Assembly: GCF_900142535.1 (NCBI RefSeq)
Contig: NZ_FRBE01000007.1
Coordinates: forward strand, 96,190-160,189
DNA from: Fibrobacter sp. UWEL
GTDB taxonomy: Bacteria > Fibrobacterota > Fibrobacteria > Fibrobacterales > Fibrobacteraceae
Length of the DNA stretch: 64,000 nucleotides
Reading direction: 5' to 3'
Shown: piece by piece, positions 44,602 to 53,053 of the stretch
How positions within the stretch are numbered: the stretch's first letter is position 1
Layout: each line of letters starts with the position of its first letter
The notes under the pieces: model-generated
Told to the model about the DNA's origin: nothing
The model's input: the letters and a program-made list of their open reading frames with translations, nothing else
Databases searched by the model: none
Made by a program: the position numbers and the translations under genes

Positions 44602-45660
44602 TTAAATCACAACCACAGGTTCGCGGAGGGACTGGTTTTCCAAGGGATAGACCTTGTCGCCAGCAGTCGCGAAGATGCGATAGATGAACACGTCCACCTT
44701 TTCACCCACTTCAATGGGTGCCTGGTCGAAGCGGCGGCGAGCGGTAATATTTTCACCATTCACCAAAATGGTAAGTTCCAGACCAGTGCCACGGAAAGCC
44801 ACATCGGTAACCACGCCTTCTTCTGCAGAATTCTGGTACTTCTGAGTTTCGGTCTTCTTCGTGACCTTCACGAATTCCGGACGGACAATCACCTGATCCA
44901 CTTCCCCAACGGGGTCGAAACGGCGGAACTTGTTGTAGTCCTTGAAGATGGAAGGCTGGCCAAAGAAGGAGGCCACGAAAGCAGTCTTGGGATTGCTATA
45001 GACTTCCAGAGGTTTGCCAATCTGGTCGATACCGCCCTTGTTCATGATGATAATCTCATCAGCCACTTCAATAGCTTCATCCTGATCATGAGTCACGAAA
45101 ATGCTGGTAACGCCAAGCTTTGCAATCATCTCCTTAAGCCAATGGCGAAGTTCCTGACGGACCTTGGCATCGATGGCGGCAAAGGGTTCATCCAAAAGCA
45201 AAAGCTTAGGATTCGGGGCAAGTGCGCGGGCAAAAGCCACACGCTGGCGCTGACCACCAGAAAGCTGGCTGGGGTAACGGTTTTCAAGTCCAGAAAGACC
45301 TGTCAACTTCACCAGTTCCAAAACGCGTTCCTTGATTTCATTTTCAGGAACCTTCTGGATTTTAAGACCAAAGGCGATGTTGTCAAACACGGTCATGTAG
45401 CGGAACAGAGCATAGCTCTGGAACACGAAACCGATGCCGCGCTTGCTGGCGGGAACATTGTTCACCACCTTATCGTTCACAATAATATCGCCGCTATCAG
45501 GAGTTTCGAGGCCTGCAATCATGCGGAGAATTGTAGTCTTGCCGCTACCGCTGGGACCCAGAAGACCAATAAGCTTACCTTTCTCGATGCCGAAGGATAC
45601 ATCGTTAGAGGCCTTGAAATTTCCGAAACTTTTATTGATGTTTTTTAATTCAACGTACAT
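44602..45660 (-). CDS. cysA: Sulfate ABC transporter ATPase
   Basis: 352 residues with Walker A GPSGSGKTTILR, signature LSGGQRQRVAFARAL, Walker B LLLDEPFAAID and VTHDQDEA; the C-terminal part (about 240-352) is a TOBE-like regulatory domain. It overlaps the cysW gene by 11 bp. With CysT, CysW and the binding protein at 47457 it forms the sulfate importer. Confidence 0.92.
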   Translation of the reverse strand: MYVELKNINKSFGNFKASNDVSFGIEKGKLIGLLGPSGSGKTTILRMIAGLETPDSGDIIVNDKVVNNVPASKRGIGFVFQSYALFRYMTVFDNIAFGLKIQKVPENEIKERVLELVKLTGLSGLENRYPSQLSGGQRQRVAFARALAPNPKLLLLDEPFAAIDAKVRQELRHWLKEMIAKLGVTSIFVTHDQDEAIEVADEIIIMNKGGIDQIGKPLEVYSNPKTAFVASFFGQPSIFKDYNKFRRFDPVGEVDQVIVRPEFVKVTKKTETQKYQNSAEEGVVTDVAFRGTGLELTILVNGENITARRRFDQAPIEVGEKVDVFIYRIFATAGDKVYPLENQSLREPVVVI

Positions 45661-46480
45661 TAGATTTCCTCATTCCGGTGTATTCGATGACACTGCGCAA
45701 AATCAAGATGATAATGGCCATCACCACCAATATGGACGCCACCGCAAAAGCGGGAACATACTGGAATTCGTTAAACAAGATTTCCACATGGAGGGGCAAG
45801 GTATTGGTCTTTCCGCGGAGATGTCCCGATAGAACAGACACGGCACCGAATTCGCCCATGGCGCGAGCTGTACAAAGAACGACGCCATAAAGGAATGCCC
45901 ACTTAATGTGAGGGAAAGTGACTTTTCTAAAGATGGTGAATCCGCCAGCGCCCATGAGAGCCGCAGCCTCTTCTTCGTCGTTTCCGCGAGATTCCAGAAC
46001 CGGGATCAGTTCACGAGAAATAAAGGGGAAAGTCACGAAGATTGTGGCAAGCACAATGCCAGGCACAGCAAACACAATCTTAATATCAAGATCTTGCAAA
46101 ATGGGGAACAGCGGGCTCTGTCGACCAAAAGTCAGCAAGAAAATAAGACCAGCAATAATCGGAGAAACCGTAACCGGCAAGTCAATCAGAGTGGTCAGAA
46201 TTTTCTTTCCTTTAAAATTAAACTTGGTCAAAGACCAAGCGGCGCTCAAGCCGAATACAGTATTGATGATCACCGCAAAAACGGTAGCTTCAACGGTCAG
46301 CAACACGGCATGCACGGTATAGTCATCAACAACAGCCTGCTTATAAACTTCCCAGCCCTGCTTGAACGCTTCAACAATCACCGTAATCAACGGCAGCAGA
46401 AGCATGAGAGCGATAAAGATAAAGCTAATGCTAATGAGAACCCATTTGGTCACTTTTGAAGACGTAGTTTCTTTATTCAT
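45650..46480 (-). CDS. cysW: Sulfate ABC transporter permease CysW
   Basis: Inner-membrane permease of 276 residues with six hydrophobic segments and the EAA loop EEEAAALMGAGGFTIFRKVTFPHI. It begins at the stop of cysT (TAATG-type overlap) and ends inside cysA. Confidence 0.92.
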   Translation of the reverse strand: MNKETTSSKVTKWVLISISFIFIALMLLLPLITVIVEAFKQGWEVYKQAVVDDYTVHAVLLTVEATVFAVIINTVFGLSAAWSLTKFNFKGKKILTTLIDLPVTVSPIIAGLIFLLTFGRQSPLFPILQDLDIKIVFAVPGIVLATIFVTFPFISRELIPVLESRGNDEEEAAALMGAGGFTIFRKVTFPHIKWAFLYGVVLCTARAMGEFGAVSVLSGHLRGKTNTLPLHVEILFNEFQYVPAFAVASILVVMAIIILILRSVIEYTGMRKSNVR

Positions 46481-47313
46481 TAAACGCCTCCCTTCAGGAT
46501 TTTAGTATTTCTTGACTGCACGAGATTCACAAGGAACAACGTTACGAAGGATGCAATCAACATGACCAAGGCAATTGTTGTTGCGCTAGCATAATCGTAT
46601 TCCTGCAATTCACTCATGATAATCAGCGGAGTAATTTCTGTTTCGAAAGGCTTGTTGCCCGCAATAAAGACAACGCTTCCGTATTCACCCAGGCAGCGAC
46701 CGAATGCAAGGCCAAAGCCAGTCAATGCCGCAGGTACAATTTCCGGGAAAATAATCTTCCAGAAAATGCGAGTCCTGGATGCACCCAAAACACTGGCGGC
46801 TTCTTCATAGGACGGGTCCAATTTTTCAAGCACAGGCTGTACAGCGCGCACCACAAAAGGAATCCCAATAAAGATCAATGCCACAATAATGCCAAGCTGG
46901 GTAAACGCAATCTTGATTCCGAACTTCGCAAAGAATCCGCCAATAAGCCCCGTGTCCGCAGTAAGTGCGGTAAGGGCGATGCCCGCCACAGCCGTAGGCA
47001 AAGCAAACGGCAATTCAATCATACCGTCAACAAGACGCTTCAAGGGGAACGTATACTTCACAAGAACCCAGGCGAGAATAATGCCCATCACCAAGTTCAC
47101 AGAGGAAGCCACAAAGGCCGTCAAAAAGCTCACGCGAAAACTTGCCAACACTCGGTCGCGAGTAATGGTCGCTACAATTTCATCCCAGCTCAGGTGAGAC
47201 GTAAACACCACAAGGGATGCAAGGGGAATCAACACCACCACGCTCAAAATGGCGAGGGTTATTCCCGTAGTAAGGCCAAAGCCAGGTATAACACTTCTAT
47301 TAGTTCTTTTCAT
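46480..47313 (-). CDS. cysT: Sulfate ABC transporter permease CysT/CysU
   Basis: Inner-membrane permease of 277 residues with six helices and the EAA loop YEEAASVLGASRTRIFWKIIFPEI. ATG 47313 is used (an in-frame TTG lies at 47325). The -10 box of its promoter ends only about 11 bp before the ATG, so the mRNA is nearly leaderless. Confidence 0.9.
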   Translation of the reverse strand: MKRTNRSVIPGFGLTTGITLAILSVVVLIPLASLVVFTSHLSWDEIVATITRDRVLASFRVSFLTAFVASSVNLVMGIILAWVLVKYTFPLKRLVDGMIELPFALPTAVAGIALTALTADTGLIGGFFAKFGIKIAFTQLGIIVALIFIGIPFVVRAVQPVLEKLDPSYEEAASVLGASRTRIFWKIIFPEIVPAALTGFGLAFGRCLGEYGSVVFIAGNKPFETEITPLIIMSELQEYDYASATTIALVMLIASFVTLFLVNLVQSRNTKILKGGV

Positions 47314-47324
47314 AATCGAGCCCA

Positions 47325-47353
47325 AATATAGAACGGGGTTATTGCCTTGTCCA
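47325..47353 (-). promoter_or_regulatory. Sulfur-regulon promoter of cysTWA
   Basis: Minus strand: AGTATTGGACA with TGGACA at 47353-47348, a 17-bp spacer, TATATT at 47330-47325. The inverted repeat ATACT-N5-AGTAT lies at its upstream edge, as before the sulfite reductase operon. Confidence 0.7.
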
Positions 47354-47391
47354 ATACTTAATTAGTATGGTGGGATATAGGTTTTTCTTAT

Positions 47392-47416
47392 GAAAAATCC
47401 CCCGCAGGGCGAGGGA
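47392..47416 (-). terminator. Terminator after the sulfate-binding protein gene
   Basis: On the minus strand TCCCTCGC-CCT-GCGGGGGA followed by TTTTTC; it separates the binding protein gene from the cysTWA promoter. Confidence 0.75.
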
Positions 47417-47456
47417 CTTTGGTATAAAATGGGCAAGAGGATTTAGCCCAATTACA

Positions 47457-48500
47457 TTACTTCTTTTCGTAGATCTGGTCGAACACACCGCCGTTGGAGA
47501 AGTGGGTTCCCTGAGCCTTTGCCCAGCCACCGAAATCTTCAACAGTTACCAGGTTTACGTTCTGATCGAATTCCTTGTACTGATCCAGAATTGCCTTGTT
47601 GGAAGGACGATAGTGGTTCTGGGCAGCAAGATGCTGTGCTTCATCGGAGTAGAGGAAGTTCAGGTATTCGGTAGCCACGTCACGAGTGCCGCGCTTGTCA
47701 ACGATTTTGTCGACGATTGCAACGGAAGGCTGAGCCAGAATGCTAACGCTGGGGACAACGATTTCGTAATCATCCGGGTGATCCTTCTTAGAAAGGAATG
47801 CTTCATTTTCCCAAGCGAGGAGAACGTCTCCCTGACCGTTTTCCACGAAGGCAGTCGTAGCGCCGCGAGCACCGGAAGAAAGTACGAGAACATTCTGGAA
47901 CAGCTTCTTGATGAAGTCCTTGATCTTGGCTTCGTCACCGTTGTAGAGTTTCTTAGCATAAGCCCATGCAGCAAGATAGTTCCAGCGAGCACCACCAGAA
48001 GTTTTCGGGTTCGGAGTGATCACGCCAATGCCCGGCTTTACAATATCGCCCCAGTCCTTCAGATTCTTGGGGTTGCCCTTACGAACCAGGAACACGATGG
48101 TAGAAGTATAAGGAGCGCTGCTCAGGGGGAATTCATTGACCCAGCCGTCTTCAATAAGACCAGCGGCACGAACGGCGTCCACATCGAATTCCAGAGCGAG
48201 AGTCACCACGTCTGCTTCCAGGCCGTTAGCCACTTCAAGGGCCTGCTTGCCGGAACCGCCGTGAGACTGGGTGATTTCAACGTCCTTGCCAGACTTTTCC
48301 TTCCAATGCTTTGCGAAAACCTTGTTGTAGTTTGCGTAAAGTTCGCGGGTCGGGTCGTAAGAAACGTTAACGATGGTCTGCTTTTCAACCTTGGCTTCGC
48401 CAGCCTTGTTTTCGGACTTATTTTCGTCGCAAGCGGTGAAAAGGACAGAGGAGAGTGCAATAGAAGCAACAGCTGCAAACTTGAAAATATTCTGATTCAT
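47457..48500 (-). CDS. Sulfate-binding lipoprotein
   Basis: Captures sulfate for CysTWA. The 347-residue protein has a lipoprotein signal peptide (MNQNIFKFAAVASIALSSVLF, lipobox FTAC), then the Sbp/CysP fold: VSYDPTRELYANYNKVFAKHW, SHGGSGKQALEVANGLEADVVTLA and TPNPKTSGGARWNYLAAWAYA. Attachment to the membrane as a lipoprotein differs from soluble Sbp of enterobacteria. It lies between the porin and permease genes. Confidence 0.9.
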   Translation of the reverse strand: MNQNIFKFAAVASIALSSVLFTACDENKSENKAGEAKVEKQTIVNVSYDPTRELYANYNKVFAKHWKEKSGKDVEITQSHGGSGKQALEVANGLEADVVTLALEFDVDAVRAAGLIEDGWVNEFPLSSAPYTSTIVFLVRKGNPKNLKDWGDIVKPGIGVITPNPKTSGGARWNYLAAWAYAKKLYNGDEAKIKDFIKKLFQNVLVLSSGARGATTAFVENGQGDVLLAWENEAFLSKKDHPDDYEIVVPSVSILAQPSVAIVDKIVDKRGTRDVATEYLNFLYSDEAQHLAAQNHYRPSNKAILDQYKEFDQNVNLVTVEDFGGWAKAQGTHFSNGGVFDQIYEKK

Positions 48501-48623
48501 TATAAAAATTCCTTTTTGATTTTGCCCCAGGGGGCCATTTCAGTATGTATTTAGGCCTATTTTAGGCGTTTTCGCGTTATTTTTTACGCGTTTTTCGTTT
48601 GTTTCGTTATGTAAGGAGCGTTA

Positions 48624-49868
48624 TTACTGGATTGTAGCTGTGACTCGAGCAGCGAGCGCAACATCAGAGACCTCCTTTTCGCTATATGCGGTAACCTGGA
48701 ACTTAGTGCGGGAACCGACTTTCTTGATGAAGGTGACAGCCCATGCCAACTCATCAGCACCTGCCTGGAAATCTTCACGATCGCCAACATATTCAAGTTC
48801 TGCGTAGACATTATTGAAGATGCCTCCCGTCGGAATTTCTACACCTACGAAGAAGGGAAGATAGGACGTACCCTGACCATATTCAGATTTGATTGCATTG
48901 GCCGCACTAAGGTTTTCATCGTCACCAGTGGTGATGTATGCAATTTCACCATAGAGGCCGAAGTTCTTTGCAAAGTGGTAATCTGCACGGCCTGCAATAC
49001 GGTGAGTCACTTCAGCAGTATGCTGGAAGGGATCAAAAACATTACCGTGGTAGGCAACAGCCAGCTTTGCATCACCAAGCTTCAAAGCTTCTTCTGCACG
49101 GAAGTAACCGGTGTTGAGGTTGGCGTCATCAGCAGCTACGAATGCAGTGAAGGTAGAAATGCCAGATTCCAAGCCTACCTGCCATGCGCTATGCTGGTAA
49201 TCGCGAGCCAGGAAGCCACGCTTGTTCAGATCAACATCGACGTAAGTACCGAAGTTACCGCCAACGCTCCAGTCCGTACGGAAGCGACCGAACTGAGTGC
49301 TCAGAGTACCAAAGCCAAGATCCCACTTATATTTTGCGTAGTAGGTATCAGCGCTAAACTTATCGTAGGACTTACCATCGATGGTGTTGCCAAATACGGG
49401 GCTGAAAAGACGAATGTTAATTACAGCTTCGAAGTCACCGGAAGTAAACTTACCACCAATGTTTGCACGAAGGAAGGAACCATCCAAAGTGTTATCCTTT
49501 TCGTTATCGTAGAGAGCCTTGATAGCCTGAGTCTGAACGTTACCAGTCAGCTTAAAGGTAGGTTCCTTGGCGGCAGGCTTTTCTGCAGAAGCGGCCGGAG
49601 CAACTTCTGCGACAGGGGCCGGAGCAGGTTCGGCAACCTGAACAGGAGCCGGTTCTGCAGCGGGTGCCGGGGCAGCAACTTCAGCAGCAGCGGGAGCAGG
49701 TGCTTCAGCGGCAGGTGCTTCAGCCACAGGGGCTGCAGCAGGGGCAACAGCCACAGCTTCTGCGGCAGGAGCCTGAGCAGCTTCATTGTTAACGGTTGCA
49801 TCCTGAGCAAAGGATACGGAAGCGATAAGTGCAGTAGAAATCAAAACCTTCTTAAAATTCTTATTCAT
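48624..49868 (-). CDS. Outer-membrane porin-like protein with Ala/Pro-rich periplasmic segment
   Basis: The 414-residue protein has a signal peptide (1-21, SVSFAQ), an Ala/Pro/Glu-rich repeat region (about 24-103, PAPAAEPAPVQVAEPAP), and a predicted beta-barrel (about 105-414) of alternating strands ending VALAARVTATIQ. No family member was recognised by name. The Ala/Pro region may span the periplasm to peptidoglycan. Its promoter carries the sulfur-regulon signal and the next gene is the sulfate-binding lipoprotein, so it is probably the outer-membrane entry route for sulfate. Confidence 0.7.
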   Translation of the reverse strand: MNKNFKKVLISTALIASVSFAQDATVNNEAAQAPAAEAVAVAPAAAPVAEAPAAEAPAPAAAEVAAPAPAAEPAPVQVAEPAPAPVAEVAPAASAEKPAAKEPTFKLTGNVQTQAIKALYDNEKDNTLDGSFLRANIGGKFTSGDFEAVINIRLFSPVFGNTIDGKSYDKFSADTYYAKYKWDLGFGTLSTQFGRFRTDWSVGGNFGTYVDVDLNKRGFLARDYQHSAWQVGLESGISTFTAFVAADDANLNTGYFRAEEALKLGDAKLAVAYHGNVFDPFQHTAEVTHRIAGRADYHFAKNFGLYGEIAYITTGDDENLSAANAIKSEYGQGTSYLPFFVGVEIPTGGIFNNVYAELEYVGDREDFQAGADELAWAVTFIKKVGSRTKFQVTAYSEKEVSDVALAARVTATIQ

Positions 49869-49947
49869 TATTAAACTCTCCTTGATTATGGTTAACTTGT
49901 TATTTGTTTTTATTCTTTTCTTTCTGTCTTGTTTTTCAACGGGGCAA

Positions 49948-49976
49948 AATATAGAAGCCGTTTTTCGGTTTGTCCA
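49948..49976 (-). promoter_or_regulatory. Sulfur-regulon promoter of the porin gene
   Basis: Minus strand: AGTATTGGACA with TGGACA at 49976-49971, a 17-bp spacer, TATATT at 49953-49948. The leader is about 75 nt. Confidence 0.7.
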
Positions 49977-50086
49977 ATACTATCTTTTTATGCTGAGTTA
50001 TCAGTTTTTTCAATTAGACTTTTCGTTTTATAACAAAACAATATACTTTAAGAATAAAGTAATTCAAGCAAATAATTTGTACATAA

Positions 50087-50116
50087 AAAGCCTTCGGCAT
50101 TAACGCCGAAGGCTTA
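50087..50116 (-). terminator. Terminator after cysN
   Basis: AGCCTTCGGC and GCCGAAGGCT form a 10-bp stem; the minus strand continues TTTTTATG. It ends the long transcript that begins before the MetB-like gene. Confidence 0.75.
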
Positions 50117-50143
50117 TATTTATTGGGTTCAATAAGTCTGCTA

Positions 50144-51829
50144 TTACTGAATCTTAACCTTACGATAGGTATCGAATGCAGTCCACTTCTGGAAGAATTC
50201 TTCACGGCGATCAACACCGGCTTCAGCAAACTCCTTCAAAAGCTGAGAAACTTCTTCATCGGACTTGACCTTGATTTCAAAGCCACGACCGTTGATTACC
50301 GGAAGGCCATCATACAGATACTTATCTGCAGTCAGGATTTCAGCAACCTTCTTGTCGCGAACCTTTACGGCAACGCCATCGCGAAGGATGATGATGTCGA
50401 AGCTATCCGGATAAGCGTAAGTCTCGCCAACAGTGGGGATTTCGTCACCCACAGTGTAGCTCTGGCTTACAGGCTGTTTCTTGACCACAGAAAGGGTTGC
50501 GGTATCGTAGAAGAATTCTTCGAAGATTTCACCGCGGCCATGACGTTCACCCTGCACGAAGGCAGCCTTTTCGCCAGCAGCAACTTGCTTTTCAGAAACA
50601 CTCTGCACAACGCCGCAAGCAGAAGTAGCATGGCTTACACGATCAATGAGAATCAATTCACCCAAAGTCTTATGGTTTTCAAACAAGTCAACCACAATAG
50701 CTTCGGTAAAGAGAATTTCCACCAGAGCCAAGCCGTTCTTGGTCAGGGTTTCTGTTTCCAGATGGGCGCCGGAGTTTACGTCAATGGCGTAATCAATCTT
50801 GGTCAACACACCAGGAATCGTCTTGGTTCCAAGTTTGATCAGGTAATCCTTACCGATGGAAAGGGGTTCATCATCCATCCACAGGAGAGAGGCAGTCACC
50901 TTCTTGTAGCTAGCCACATTGGCGTCCTTGATGAGAACGTTACCACGGGAAACATCCACTTCACGGTCCAGAGAAATAGTGACAGGCTGGCCAGCGAAAG
51001 CTTCTTCCACTTCCTTATCGCCACGAAGGATTCCCTTGACGGAAGCCTTTTCGTTGCTAGGCAAGGTAGTGATGATATCGCCAACGCGTACAGAACCGGC
51101 TTCAATCTGACCCTGGAAACCACGGAAGGTTCTATCGGGGCGGCAAACGCGCTGAACCGGCAGATAGAAACCCTTTTCCTTCTGGGAATCGTCAATATCA
51201 ACAGTTTCCAGATGATCCAGGAGAGCCTTGCCAGTGTACCAAGGAATGTTCTTGGATTTGACAGTGACGTTATCGCCTTCCGTTGCAGACAGCGGAATCA
51301 CCACCACATTTTCCAAAGCGAGTTCGCTCGTAAGTTCCTTAATCTGTGTCTGAATCTCGTTAAAGCGCTGTTCATCATAGCCAACAAGGTCCATCTTGTT
51401 TACAGCAAAGACAAAGTAACGAATACCCATCAGCTTGCAGATACGGGCATGGCGACGAGTCTGAACAAGTACGCCCTGGGAAGCATCCACCAGAATCACG
51501 GAGAGGTCTGCAAAGGAGGCACCCACAGCCATGTTACGGGTATATTCTTCGTGCCCCGGAGTATCGGCAACGATGAAGCTTCTGTTATCTGTCGTGAAAT
51601 AACGATAAGCAACGTCAATGGTAATGCCCTGTTCGCGTTCTGCCATCAGGCCGTCCAGCAAAAGGGAATAGTCAATCTTACCGCTACGGCTACCTACCTT
51701 ACTATCCAATTCAAGAGCCTTTTCCTGGTCGGCGTAAAGCAGCTTGGAGTCGTAAAGGATGTGACCAATCAAAGTCGATTTACCGTCATCGACGCTACCG
51801 CAAGTAATAAACTTAAGCAATCCTTTCAT
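50144..51829 (-). CDS. cysN: Sulfate adenylyltransferase, GTPase subunit
   Basis: GTP hydrolysis by CysN drives formation of adenylyl sulfate by CysD. The 561-residue protein has G1 GSVDDGKSTLIGH, G3 DTPGHEEY, G4 NKMDL and elongation-factor-like barrels. It is about 90 residues longer than enterobacterial CysN; the extra C-terminus (about 430-561) has no APS-kinase P-loop, in line with direct APS reduction by AprAB. It overlaps the cysD stop by 1 bp. Confidence 0.9.
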   Translation of the reverse strand: MKGLLKFITCGSVDDGKSTLIGHILYDSKLLYADQEKALELDSKVGSRSGKIDYSLLLDGLMAEREQGITIDVAYRYFTTDNRSFIVADTPGHEEYTRNMAVGASFADLSVILVDASQGVLVQTRRHARICKLMGIRYFVFAVNKMDLVGYDEQRFNEIQTQIKELTSELALENVVVIPLSATEGDNVTVKSKNIPWYTGKALLDHLETVDIDDSQKEKGFYLPVQRVCRPDRTFRGFQGQIEAGSVRVGDIITTLPSNEKASVKGILRGDKEVEEAFAGQPVTISLDREVDVSRGNVLIKDANVASYKKVTASLLWMDDEPLSIGKDYLIKLGTKTIPGVLTKIDYAIDVNSGAHLETETLTKNGLALVEILFTEAIVVDLFENHKTLGELILIDRVSHATSACGVVQSVSEKQVAAGEKAAFVQGERHGRGEIFEEFFYDTATLSVVKKQPVSQSYTVGDEIPTVGETYAYPDSFDIIILRDGVAVKVRDKKVAEILTADKYLYDGLPVINGRGFEIKVKSDEEVSQLLKEFAEAGVDRREEFFQKWTAFDTYRKVKIQ

Positions 51830-52728
51830 TAGAAATATCCTTCGCGCTTGCGGCGTTCCATGCTGCCAGCGGCTTCGTTATCGATGACACGGGACGTTCT
51901 TTCAGAAGAAACAGAACTGAGGGTTTCTTCGATGATTTCGTCCAAAGTTGCGGCGGTAGATTCAATGCCGCCAGTGAGGGGGTAGCAGCCCAAGGTTCTG
52001 AAACGTACAGACTTGATTTCAGGAACTTCGCCTTCCTTCAAGGGGAAACGCTCATCGTCCACCATGATCAGGTTTCCGTCACGTTCCACAACCGGGCGGG
52101 GGGCAGAAAAATACAGCGGAACAATGTCAATCTTTTCACGCTGAATATACTGCCAAATGTCCTTTTCAGTCCAGTTGGAAATGGGGAACACGCGGACACT
52201 TTCGCCCTTGTTGATCTTGGTGTTGAACAGCTTCCACATTTCCGGACGCTGGTTCTTAGGGTCCCAAGCGTGGGCAGAATTGCGGAAAGAGAAGATACGT
52301 TCCTTAGCGCGGGACTTTTCTTCGTCACGGCGGCCACCACCAAATGCAGCAGTGAAGCCATACTTGTTCAAAGCCTGCTTCAGAGCCTGGGTCTTCATAA
52401 TGTCGGTGTAGGCGGAACCATGTTCAAAAGGATTGATGCCCTTTTCAACGCCTTCCGGGTTGATGTATTCCAGCATTTCGATGCCGAGATCCTTTGCAAC
52501 TTTATCGCGGAAGGAAATCATTTCCTTGAACTTCCAGGTGGTATTCACGTGAAGGAACGGGAAAGGGGGCTTTTCCGGATAAAATGCCTTCATGGCCAAA
52601 TGAAGCATCACCGAACTGTCCTTGCCGATGGAGTACAGCATCACGGGCTTTTCGCACTCGGCAGCGACTTCGCGGATGATATAGATGGCCTCGGCTTCCA
52701 ATTCGTCGAGGTGTGATAATTCGCTCAC
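51829..52728 (-). CDS. cysD: Sulfate adenylyltransferase subunit 2
   Basis: The 299-residue PP-loop ATP sulfurylase subunit has [13 protein letters not shown] (about 33-45), [16 protein letters not shown] and [16 protein letters not shown]. It forms adenylyl sulfate from sulfate and ATP with CysN. The order aprA-aprB-cysD-cysN places activation and reduction in one transcript. Confidence 0.95.
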   Translation of the reverse strand: MSELSHLDELEAEAIYIIREVAAECEKPVMLYSIGKDSSVMLHLAMKAFYPEKPPFPFLHVNTTWKFKEMISFRDKVAKDLGIEMLEYINPEGVEKGINPFEHGSAYTDIMKTQALKQALNKYGFTAAFGGGRRDEEKSRAKERIFSFRNSAHAWDPKNQRPEMWKLFNTKINKGESVRVFPISNWTEKDIWQYIQREKIDIVPLYFSAPRPVVERDGNLIMVDDERFPLKEGEVPEIKSVRFRTLGCYPLTGGIESTAATLDEIIEETLSSVSSERTSRVIDNEAAGSMERRKREGYF

Positions 52729-52738
52729 TGTATAACTC

Positions 52739-53053
52739 CTAGTATTTATTTGATTCCTTTGGGTTTATATCGATGGTTGTGGTGGTTCCATCAGGGCGTT
52801 CCACAATCCAATGAACCAAGCCTTCAGATTTTTCGGTATGCACCAGGCTGCCTTTGCCGCCAATGTCTGCACCCAAATAGAAGCGGATGGCATTAGCCGG
52901 GCATTCCTTGAGGCAAGAGGTACATCCCCAACAATCCTTGGGATACTTGATGTATGCTTTCTTGTTTTCGTTAAGCTTGATCAACGTACCGGGGCAGACT
53001 TCATGACATCTTCCGCAGCCGATACATTTCTTTTCGTCAATGTAGATGCTCAT
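52739..53053 (-). CDS. aprB: APS reductase beta subunit (ferredoxin-type)
   Basis: A 104-residue electron-transfer protein with two [4Fe-4S] motifs, [14 protein letters not shown] and [15 protein letters not shown], followed by a short C-terminal tail. ATG 53053 (17 bp inside the aprA 3' end) is chosen for the ferredoxin-like start [10 protein letters not shown]. It passes electrons to the flavin subunit encoded upstream. Confidence 0.85.
   Translation of the reverse strand: MSIYIDEKKCIGCGRCHEVCPGTLIKLNENKKAYIKYPKDCWGCTSCLKECPANAIRFYLGADIGGKGSLVHTEKSEGLVHWIVERPDGTTTTIDINPKESNKY

Noticed and set aside
44515..45648. Plus-strand frame of 377 codons downstream of the orphan sulfur promoter
   Set aside because: It lies wholly antisense to cysA, begins inside the terminator hairpins and shows no family features.
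48515..48600. Hairpin GCCCC/GGGGC between porin and sulfate-binding genes as a terminator
   Set aside because: No U-run follows on the minus strand; it may only be a stability element.
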